The position numbers and the translations under genes are program-made. Below are positions 6,742 to 12,908 of a stretch of 30,806 nucleotides of DNA, in pieces. The DNA comes from a virus. Numbering within the stretch: the first letter of the stretch is position 1; the number at the start of each line of letters is the position of its first letter. Location of the stretch: positions 1 to 30,806 of the IMG/VR virus record IMGVR_UViG_3300001533_001542; one strand, given 5' to 3'. The notes under the pieces are model-generated. The model saw only the letters and a program-made list of their open reading frames with translations, did no database searches and was not told the origin of the DNA.

Positions 6742-7022
6742 AAAAGATAGTAGACTTCATAAAGCGATTCTGGTATGTTCTTCTTGGTGGGGTTTTATCC
6801 CTTGTCCTTCTTCTTTCTGGGAGGCGAAAAAGGTTTTCTGATATTGTTTCTACATTGGCAAAGAGTGAGGGGAAAGTAGAGGAATCGGAGGATCGATTGG
6901 ATATGGCAGTAGAGGATGCAAAACAAGCGGCCGATGAAGCACAGTCTACAATCAGTGCCGTTCGGGATAGGAAAGAGGAGCGAGATAGCTATGCGGATAC
7001 AACGTTTTTTCCTAATCGGTAG
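6738..7022 (+). CDS. Single-pass membrane coiled-coil protein, i-spanin-like
   Basis: ATG 6738 overlaps the previous stop (ATGA) and is preferred over the in-frame upstream ATG 6723. Ninety-four residues: a short basic start (MKKIVDFIKRF), one membrane helix at about residues 11-27 (WYVLLGGVLSLVLLL), an Arg/Lys stop, and then a coiled-coil-like domain of Glu/Ala/Asp repeats to about residue 85. This is the shape of an Rz-type inner-membrane spanin, which links the inner to the outer membrane during lysis. It is followed by an overlapping exported protein, as in Rz/Rz1 pairs. No endolysin or holin is visible nearby, so a virion or other envelope role is also possible. Confidence 0.55.
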   Translation: MKKIVDFIKRFWYVLLGGVLSLVLLLSGRRKRFSDIVSTLAKSEGKVEESEDRLDMAVEDAKQAADEAQSTISAVRDRKEERDSYADTTFFPNR

Positions 7023-7488
7023 TTTTTTTCTCTTATTCGGAGGAAATTTATTCGGGGAGACCTATACGGTTGAGACTTCACAGGGAGAACGGGATGTAGT
7101 TCTACCGGAAGCGATGACCCCCATTGAAGGGTTTCTTCAGATGGCGGAGTTGTATCTTGAAGAGCGGTACGATCTTGAGGAGGCCCTTACTCAAGTAGAT
7201 CAACTTCTTGAACATGTGGATCGCCTTGTATCCGAAGTTACAGAATACCAAACGGAAGTGATCCAATATCGGGAACATGTAGCGGAGCTAGAAGAACGTT
7301 ATAGGGAGGAAACCGCCCTACTCCCTTTATCCTTATCCATTGGTGGATGGGTGGACACTCAACTGCCCGTGTTATCCCCTTCTGTTGGGGCTTCGGTGTT
7401 TCTCGATATCTATGAACGTGCTCGAATTTGGATATCCGGCGGTTTCCCTTATCGTCTTGGAATCGGTATCGGGTGGAGGTTGTTCTAA
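6991..7488 (+). CDS. Exported coiled-coil protein with outer-membrane-type C-terminus, possible spanin partner
   Basis: The start ATG 6991 lies inside the preceding gene (32-base overlap) with GAGGAG ten bases upstream. Residues 1-22 form a clear Sec signal peptide (MRIQRFFLIGSFFLLFGG, cleavage probably after NLFG). Residues about 45-110 are coiled coil (LEEALTQVDQLLEHVDRL, YREHVAELEERYREE). The last 50 residues alternate in a beta-strand pattern and end in GIGIGWRLF, the terminal Phe being typical of outer-membrane barrel strands. There is no lipobox Cys, unlike classical Rz1 or u-spanins. I infer an envelope-spanning lysis partner of the 6738 gene in a diderm host. Confidence 0.55.
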   Translation: MRIQRFFLIGSFFLLFGGNLFGETYTVETSQGERDVVLPEAMTPIEGFLQMAELYLEERYDLEEALTQVDQLLEHVDRLVSEVTEYQTEVIQYREHVAELEERYREETALLPLSLSIGGWVDTQLPVLSPSVGASVFLDIYERARIWISGGFPYRLGIGIGWRLF

Positions 7489-7489
7489 C

Positions 7490-7819
7490 ATGAAGTATCG
7501 GTATTCACTTGTAGCGAATGAGGCTACCCGGAAAACTCGCCGACATCGTATTGAGGGGATCCCCCTTGTACTCGGGAGGGTAACGACAACAAGCAAGAAG
7601 ATTGAAACGGTTCCACCCTATGTGATTGAGAAGATGATACCGGAGACAAGTACCGAGTTGAAGTCTATGAAGAAGGGGGAGCTACTTGAGATGTGCCGAG
7701 ATAGAGGGTTTACCGATGAGGAAGTAGATGGAAAGAAGAAGGGAGAAATTGTAGACCTTCTTCTCTTGGACCTTTCACTTGTGGATGAGATTCATGAGAT
7801 TATCGAAATTCAGGAGTAA
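7490..7819 (+). CDS. Small protein with C-terminal SAP/HeH-type domain
   Basis: ATG 7490 lies just after the previous TAA (7486-7488), with TGGAGG about ten bases upstream, and gives 109 aa. The N-terminal half is basic (EATRKTRRHRIEGIPLVLG). The C-terminal segment ELKSMKKGELLEMCRDRGF, followed by K-K-G-E-I-V-D-L-L, matches the two-helix layout of SAP, HeH/LEM or Rho-N-like motifs: L-x-x-M-x-K-x-E-L, a loop, then K-x-x-I-x-x-L-L. Phage proteins with this motif are often small virion or head-tail components that may contact DNA. The motif call is moderately safe; the role is not. Confidence 0.6.
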   Translation: MKYRYSLVANEATRKTRRHRIEGIPLVLGRVTTTSKKIETVPPYVIEKMIPETSTELKSMKKGELLEMCRDRGFTDEEVDGKKKGEIVDLLLLDLSLVDEIHEIIEIQE

Positions 7820-7827
7820 TAAATCGT

Positions 7828-7914
7828 ATGAAATGTTACGAAGATATTGCTACTTTGGAATGCCAAGGAACAATAAGGAATGGCTCCGTTTGTTCTAAAT
7901 ATTGCGTTCTGTAG
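7828..7914 (+). CDS. 28-residue Cys-rich mini-protein candidate
   Basis: In the 110-base gap between two genes, ATG 7828 to TAG 7914 encodes MKCYEDIATLECQGTIRNGS followed by VCSKYCVL. It has four cysteines spaced C-x8-C-x9-C-x3-C. AGGAG (7812-7816) lies eleven bases upstream. The codon use matches the neighbours. The Cys spacing could form a small metal-binding or disulfide-stabilised knuckle. It may be a real microprotein or chance. Confidence 0.4.
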   Translation: MKCYEDIATLECQGTIRNGSVCSKYCVL

Positions 7915-7929
7915 GGGAGAAGGCGAAAG

Positions 7930-8616
7930 ATGCCGAGCTTTGGGTACTATTCCAGTTCATCATTTCTCAATGTAGTCTATGCAATGGATATTGCAATTGA
8001 GAATCACTTTGCAAAAATGCTCTTTGAGAGCGACCTTTCTCGTATCATCTATTCCTCGAATGCGCTATCCATGAGAAAGCGAGCAAGGGGAAAGTCTTGG
8101 AGTGATTCTCTTCTTCCATTCATGAATTACCGAATGACGGGTATACGGAAGGGGATACAAGATGATCGTGGGTGGGGAAGTTATCTTGTCAATACAGGGT
8201 TCCCCATTGAAGAAATCGGCCGACGGATAAAGGTTTCTCCGGTCACTGTCTCCTATGAATCTACCCTATGGTTTCATCAACCCCTTGACACGATGATAGC
8301 GAATGAACGGGTGATTTGGGAAGCGCATCTAGAAAAATTTATTCCTTTTTCGATCACTATTAGTAGTGAGGATGGAGAAAGTCAAGCGGATCTTTCCCTG
8401 AAGGGACGGATTTTGTATGATGAAACATACAATCCAGAGTATACAGATAAGGATTGGTTGGAACAGAATAAGATTGAGTCTATTGCACTGAATTTTGAAA
8501 TGGAAACCTTGAGCCTTCAATATGGAGGGGAGATTGTGGTACCGGAAACCGTTGTGTTTTCGTTTACAGCAAAGAAGGGGGATGATGTTACCCTCGCCGA
8601 ATACTTTTCGGAATGA
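7930..8616 (+). CDS. Probable tail-completion or neck protein upstream of the sheath
   Basis: Two hundred twenty-eight residues from ATG 7930, with GGGGAGAAGG upstream. The N-terminal region is helical (SFLNVVYAMDIAIENHFAKM), followed by a basic segment, then a beta-rich C-terminal half (PVTVSYESTLWFHQPLDTM, FIPFSITISSEDG, VFSFTAKKGDD). The position immediately before the tail sheath matches where tail-terminator or neck proteins lie in many contractile phages. I do not recognise a named family, so the call rests on position. It is followed by a promoter-like motif. Confidence 0.55.
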   Translation: MPSFGYYSSSSFLNVVYAMDIAIENHFAKMLFESDLSRIIYSSNALSMRKRARGKSWSDSLLPFMNYRMTGIRKGIQDDRGWGSYLVNTGFPIEEIGRRIKVSPVTVSYESTLWFHQPLDTMIANERVIWEAHLEKFIPFSITISSEDGESQADLSLKGRILYDETYNPEYTDKDWLEQNKIESIALNFEMETLSLQYGGEIVVPETVVFSFTAKKGDDVTLAEYFSE

Positions 8617-8619
8617 TAA

Positions 8620-8636
8620 GCACTATTAGGTTAGAG
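8620..8636 (+). promoter_or_regulatory. Candidate phage late promoter motif, copy 2
   Basis: GCACTATTAGGTTAGAG lies in the 36-base gap between the 7930 gene and the sheath ATG (8653). It shares ACTATTA and TAGAG at the same spacing with the copies at 4623 and 11650. A separate AGGAG closer to the ATG provides the ribosome binding site, so the motif is not simply a Shine-Dalgarno element. Confidence 0.4.
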
Positions 8637-8652
8637 CAATAGGAGAAACACT

Positions 8653-10227
8653 ATGTCGACGAGTTATCGAATTACCGTAAACGAAATTGATCGTTCCGCT
8701 TCGCTACTTCCCGATGTTGGAAATACTGGTGGAATGGTGGTACGTTCCTCGCGGGGTCCACGTGAGCCCATTCGAATTTCACCCGGACAGAATCAACGGT
8801 TGTTTGATCTTTTTGGAGAGATTTCAACAAGTTACCCGGATGTATGGGAAGCGTATCAGTATATTCAGAATGCACCGCTTTGGGCGGTTACTCCCTCTGA
8901 TACAACATCGGATACACAGAGTGCAATTGTTGTGGAGTCTACGGGAGCTTTGGGGTACTACAGTGCCTCTCCAACATCTAGCTTACAGAGCTCTTCGGGT
9001 GGACTTACTCCAACATCGATTGATGCTTTCACTTTCTCGGCTTCTACTCAGTATTTTGTACTTTATTCAAAGATTCCTTCAACAAGTGATTTCTTGAGGA
9101 CTTCGGTATCGTACAATAGCTTAAAGGATGCTTTCAACATCATTCTTTACATTCTTCGTGATGGAGCGTATGAAGTTTATGATGAGTATACCGTATCAAT
9201 CACAGAGGGCGCTACCGGAGACTTTGGTTCAAACATCTATATTGAGGATGTGTTTGCAGAAAATGATCTTATCGGTGTGATTGTAAATGATACAGCTGGA
9301 GTAGCCGGAGATACGTCAAACGAGTTTGTAGATTCTACAGAAGTTGACTTTACCGGAAGTGCAAAGTCCATCAGTATGAGTACCCTTCTTACAACCGCTT
9401 GGGCATACTTCCAGAGTTCACGTAAGTATCCGGTAACGATTTTTATGGATACAACGGCGGATTCTTCAATCCCCGCGATCTTCAACACTATGAGGAACAC
9501 CTATCAAACCCGATCATTTTATATAATGCCGCTTCCTCTTACGGAAGGGTCATCAGCTGCTATTTCAACAAAGGCAGGATACTCTTCGAACAATAGGGGA
9601 ATCGCTTATTATTGGAATCAGGCAAAGGTGCAATATGGAACAAAGAAGTTTTGGACTTCACTTATTGGTCCTATCGGGGTACGACATGCGTTGATGGTTG
9701 ACGTGTTCAATGGGCTTGCCCCCTCATGGATCAATGAAGGAAACCATGGTGGGCAGCTTGGTAGTATTGGTGTACTGGAAATGAAGTTTGATCCTACACA
9801 AACAGAACTTGAAGCACTAGACGATGTAAACATCAACCCCCTCGTGTTTGATCCAAACTTTGGGGTGATGATTACCTCACAAAAGACGGCGAAAACTCCT
9901 GGATTCATATCGGATGATTCCTACATTGGGCATAGTCGCCTCTTTGATGTTATCATTGCAAATATTCAAACACAGATTCTTGTTCCTCAGATCACAAAGC
10001 TAAACGATGAGCTTCATCGAAGACAAGCGGCGCTTCTTGGTGGATCGTTCCTTCAAAGCATTGTAGATAAGGGGCTTTTATCGTCATACAAGGTAGTATG
10101 TGACACCTCAAATAATACCGGGGCGGTTCTTTCACGAAGAGAATTTGTATATACAGTTGAAGTTCGAGTGACTCCGTTCAGCGAGTCCGTTCAGTTCAAC
10201 TTCGTCAAGCTAAGTCAACTTAGCTAA
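8653..10227 (+). CDS. Contractile tail sheath protein
   Basis: A 524-aa protein with the layout of contractile tail sheaths. It opens with an N-terminal arm strand (MSTSYRITVNEIDRSASLLP) with GGMVVRSSRGP, then a large variable Ser/Thr-rich insertion domain (about residues 90-250) and a conserved alpha/beta core (KYPVTIFMDTTAD, WTSLIGPIGVRHALM). The C-terminal domain contains HSRLFDVIIANIQTQILVP and ends in a strand exchanged with the neighbouring subunit (YTVEVRVTPFSESVQFNFV). In the virion it polymerises around the tube and contracts to drive injection. It is directly followed by the tube gene, which supports the call. The 3' end carries a hairpin. Confidence 0.9.
   Translation: MSTSYRITVNEIDRSASLLPDVGNTGGMVVRSSRGPREPIRISPGQNQRLFDLFGEISTSYPDVWEAYQYIQNAPLWAVTPSDTTSDTQSAIVVESTGALGYYSASPTSSLQSSSGGLTPTSIDAFTFSASTQYFVLYSKIPSTSDFLRTSVSYNSLKDAFNIILYILRDGAYEVYDEYTVSITEGATGDFGSNIYIEDVFAENDLIGVIVNDTAGVAGDTSNEFVDSTEVDFTGSAKSISMSTLLTTAWAYFQSSRKYPVTIFMDTTADSSIPAIFNTMRNTYQTRSFYIMPLPLTEGSSAAISTKAGYSSNNRGIAYYWNQAKVQYGTKKFWTSLIGPIGVRHALMVDVFNGLAPSWINEGNHGGQLGSIGVLEMKFDPTQTELEALDDVNINPLVFDPNFGVMITSQKTAKTPGFISDDSYIGHSRLFDVIIANIQTQILVPQITKLNDELHRRQAALLGGSFLQSIVDKGLLSSYKVVCDTSNNTGAVLSRREFVYTVEVRVTPFSESVQFNFVKLSQLS
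10208..10225 (+). promoter_or_regulatory. Small hairpin at the sheath/tube junction
   Basis: AGCTAAG (10208-10214) and CTTAGCT (10219-10225) pair perfectly around a TCAA tetraloop, covering the last codons of the sheath gene. There is no T-run, so it is not a terminator. A role in processing or in shielding the downstream ribosome binding site is possible but unproven. Confidence 0.3.
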
Positions 10228-10247
10228 AGTAGGATAGGAGGAACATA

Positions 10248-10862
10248 ATGCCTACAGTATCCGATCTATATGGCACTATTGGGGAAGATGCTCCAAACAA
10301 CTTGTATGAGGTAGACTTTACTTGGGCATCTGCACCAAGTGCGTTGTTTACTAGTACTACGACAATAAATAGTCTTGACGCCCTAAACTCACATCTCAGT
10401 TATCGTGTAACGGACCTATCGATTCCATCGGCGGAAACAAGTACGTACTCGGTAGATTGGGGGGCTTGGACTATTGATCGGCCTTCTCCAAAAATAACAA
10501 CTTCTCGGGAAATGAGTTTGTCAATTCGCTCTGACAAGAACTATGATCTATACAAGATTTTTGTGAACTGGAAGAACGCGATTCAGAATGAAACTACCGG
10601 TGCGATTGGAGCCGTGACTTCTTGGACCGCAAATATCCTGACAGTCACTATTAAAACGATTGATAGTTCCAATGGTCTTATAGTTCTGTTCAACAACATT
10701 TGGTGTACCTCCGTAAGCGACCTCTCATTCTCACAGGGTGGTGGAGACCCCGTGACGTTTACCGTAGGGCTTAACTTCATGTCTATCGACAGAAACTTCT
10801 CTGAGACCCCGGATACTGATGGTTCGGAGGATACCGGCGGTACTTCTGGGGCGGCGTCGTAG
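10248..10862 (+). CDS. Tail tube protein
   Basis: Two hundred four residues from ATG 10248 with a perfect AGGAGG six bases upstream, the strongest ribosome binding site in the region, as expected for an abundant structural protein. The beta-rich T4 gp19-like tube pattern is visible: SHLSYRVTDLSIPSAETSTY, then SREMSLSIRSDKNYDLYKIF, a long middle strand, and CTSVSDLSFSQGGGDPVTFT. It ends in a flexible Asp/Gly/Ser tail. Tube subunits stack as hexamers inside the sheath. Adjacency to the sheath strongly supports this. Confidence 0.85.
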   Translation: MPTVSDLYGTIGEDAPNNLYEVDFTWASAPSALFTSTTTINSLDALNSHLSYRVTDLSIPSAETSTYSVDWGAWTIDRPSPKITTSREMSLSIRSDKNYDLYKIFVNWKNAIQNETTGAIGAVTSWTANILTVTIKTIDSSNGLIVLFNNIWCTSVSDLSFSQGGGDPVTFTVGLNFMSIDRNFSETPDTDGSEDTGGTSGAAS

Positions 10863-10882
10863 CAATGGATGGGGAGTAAAGG

Positions 10883-11617
10883 TTGTCACTTCTAACAAGT
10901 AGAATTGATCTGAATGTACTCAATCGGGCGAACTTCCAAGAATCACTAAACTGGGAGTTCTACCTATTTCGAGTGCCAACTCGGACTTCTACAATCGTGG
11001 AGGCTCAGTATGCGGGAAGTATTGCAATGAACTTTCTACAATCGAATGCAATGCACTACCTTGTATCGGATGTCTCATTTAACCCCCTCCCCACCATAAC
11101 GAATGAGTTTCACAAACCAACTGGAAAGTACTTTCCGAGAAGCGTAGAGCAATCAAACGACTTATCCGTTACCTTCAAGGAAACCGAGACGTTTGCAGTC
11201 TATAATACTCTAAAAAGCATAATGCAGACAAATGTCAATACGGAGTATTACAGACTCAAAAACGCCCCCTCCCAAACTGTGATTGGGATTGTAGTGTTCT
11301 ATCGGAAACAGGGGGCGGCTGGAAGGGCGGCAGAAGTGATATGCGGTGATATTACGGTTGGGAAGGCGATTGAAGAAATACGAGCCCTAAAAACCGGACA
11401 AATTTTTGTATTCATGGATATGAAACTCACTTCAACTGGTGGATTTTCTCTATCCTATGGAGGGGGCGAAAACTTGCCGGTATCCGCCTCTTTCAACTAT
11501 AATCATGTCTATAGTGGTACGATTATTGATCTGTTAGCTGGTGGGATATTCTCCACAGACTTTCAAGAGGTACGAACTTCAACCGCTACAACCGCTCTTG
11601 CTGCCGCCTTCCTCTAA
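10883..11617 (+). CDS. Tube-like or tube-associated tail protein
   Basis: Starts at TTG 10883, with GGGGAG (10871-10876) six bases upstream; no ATG fits. Two hundred forty-four residues, beta-rich with SNAMHYLVSDVSFNPLPTIT, SNDLSVTFKETETFAVYNTL and a C-terminal SYGGGENLPVSASFNYNHVY. The general order (opening strand, V-S-D-V motif, L-S-V-T-F-K-E, then G-S-A-S-F-N-Y strand) resembles tail tube proteins, so it may be a second tube or a tube-end protein. It has a Thr/Ala-rich tail. No clear gap-separated promoter precedes it, so it is co-transcribed with sheath and tube. Confidence 0.6.
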   Translation: MSLLTSRIDLNVLNRANFQESLNWEFYLFRVPTRTSTIVEAQYAGSIAMNFLQSNAMHYLVSDVSFNPLPTITNEFHKPTGKYFPRSVEQSNDLSVTFKETETFAVYNTLKSIMQTNVNTEYYRLKNAPSQTVIGIVVFYRKQGAAGRAAEVICGDITVGKAIEEIRALKTGQIFVFMDMKLTSTGGFSLSYGGGENLPVSASFNYNHVYSGTIIDLLAGGIFSTDFQEVRTSTATTALAAAFL

Positions 11618-11649
11618 CCCACCTCCTCATACAACTCTTATTCCCACAA

Positions 11650-11666
11650 CTACTATTACCATAGAG
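11650..11666 (+). promoter_or_regulatory. Candidate phage late promoter motif, copy 3
   Basis: CTACTATTACCATAGAG lies in the 92-base gap 11618-11709, 43 bases before ATG 11710. It differs from the copy at 4623 at a single base. The gene's own ribosome binding site (AAGGAG) is separate and nearer the ATG, so the motif must act at the DNA or transcript level. The rest of the gap shows no hairpin terminator. Confidence 0.5.
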
Positions 11667-11709
11667 ATGCGTTGCATTTACTAGTCAAACTTGATAAGGA
11701 GCTACCACG

Positions 11710-12735
11710 ATGATTGATTTTTCAGGCATGGCACAAACGGACAACACGGTGATGAATTCAGAACCCGCACCCCTCACGTACTTTCCCCCTGAGTCTCTCG
11801 AAATTACGCTTTCTACCGGAGGGCGGCTTTCTTCTCCGAGAACACTTCACGTTACCGACTACACAATGGAGGACGTACTAAAGCTATCCACATCAAACCC
11901 GGAAACACTCCTAAATGAGTTAATGCAAGTGATTCAGAACTGTATCAAAGACCCTGAAGTATCGGTTGAAGACCTTCATGAGAATGAATTTGAAGAAGTA
12001 GCCTTCACCCTCTACTACACGAATTGGTCTCACGTAATCAATGATTATCCCTACCCCTGGACACGAGAAGAAGTAGATCAGCTCGAAGCGGATGGGGTGA
12101 TTGATGCAAAACGGAAGTATAATCTTCTAAACGGAAAGGAAGTTCCACGAATCAATCTGTCCCTTGACAGCGTTCAGCTTGTCCCTCTTCAAGAAGACTT
12201 TAGTGAGCCTATTGTCATTCGTATTCCAGATGGATCACGTATCGGATTTCGTCTTCCTCGCATTGGGGATTTCCGAATTCTCACCGAGGCGCTAAAGGCC
12301 AAGTATCATCATGAAGATATGGAATTTCTTGATACAAAGCGACGGGTACAAAGGGATCAAACGAAAGCGGAACTTGAAATCTCCCCTCATCGAATGGAAG
12401 AGTACCGTGATTATGAAAGGCGGCGGGCAATCGATATGATTCAACTTCGTCAAGGGCTTCTTGTTCAATGGATAGAGAATAAGGATGGAGAGCGACAAAG
12501 TGAGTTTACAAATAATGAGCGCATTCAGTTTTACCACGCTTTTGATCGTAAGGTTTGGATTACCCTAAACAAAGCCCTTGAAGACTTGAAGTTTGGAATT
12601 GATCATGAGGTGATGGTGCGATCTCCATTCACTGGAGAAAACGTAACAAGGAGGTGCTCTTTTCAAATTATGGACTTTATACCAACCAATGACGTACCGG
12701 ACGATTCAGGATACACTGTTTCATTTGGTACTTAG
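11710..12735 (+). CDS. Tail assembly chaperone (upstream member)
   Basis: Three hundred forty-one residues from ATG 11710 with AAGGAG upstream. It sits immediately before the tape measure, the standard place of gpG-like chaperones that coat the tape measure during tail assembly. The N-terminal part has SSPRTLHVTDYTMEDVLKLS, and the rest is acidic and helical with LFRLPRIGDF-like segments. In frame 2 a second ORF starts before its end and runs 157 bases beyond it. AAGGAGG at 12648-12654 followed by TCT TTT CAA could promote a +1 shift, making a gpGT-type fusion. The chaperone function is inferred from position and the overlapping arrangement. Confidence 0.6.
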   Translation: MIDFSGMAQTDNTVMNSEPAPLTYFPPESLEITLSTGGRLSSPRTLHVTDYTMEDVLKLSTSNPETLLNELMQVIQNCIKDPEVSVEDLHENEFEEVAFTLYYTNWSHVINDYPYPWTREEVDQLEADGVIDAKRKYNLLNGKEVPRINLSLDSVQLVPLQEDFSEPIVIRIPDGSRIGFRLPRIGDFRILTEALKAKYHHEDMEFLDTKRRVQRDQTKAELEISPHRMEEYRDYERRRAIDMIQLRQGLLVQWIENKDGERQSEFTNNERIQFYHAFDRKVWITLNKALEDLKFGIDHEVMVRSPFTGENVTRRCSFQIMDFIPTNDVPDDSGYTVSFGT

Positions 12736-12892
12736 GCTCGGTATACCAGAAAGTGAGATTCTAAAGTTGTACTTTCATACCGTACGTATGAGATTAGATC
12801 AATTGAAGGATTACGATAAGAAGAAGCAAGAACAGGAAAGAGCACAGATGGAACAACAAAGGGCGAATCAGAAAAAGGCTCGCTACAAGTAG
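12689..12892 (+). CDS. Tail assembly chaperone downstream ORF, probably a frameshift extension
   Basis: The frame is open from 12647 to TAG 12890-12892. ATG 12689 is the only usual start but has no ribosome binding site, and a 46-base overlap with the upstream gene in the +1 frame suggests translation by frameshift. The 67 residues from ATG contain FHLVLRLGIPESEILKLYF, then a highly charged Lys/Gln/Glu tail (KKQEQERAQMEQQRANQKKA), typical of the second chaperone domain that binds the tape measure. The position just before the tape measure supports this. Confidence 0.55.
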   Translation: MTYRTIQDTLFHLVLRLGIPESEILKLYFHTVRMRLDQLKDYDKKKQEQERAQMEQQRANQKKARYK

Positions 12893-12908
12893 CAAGAGGG
12901 GATTGGAG

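Noticed and set aside
9237-9908. Minus-strand ORFs within the sheath gene
   Set aside because: They are fully contained in a confident tail sheath gene on the + strand and show no start signals.
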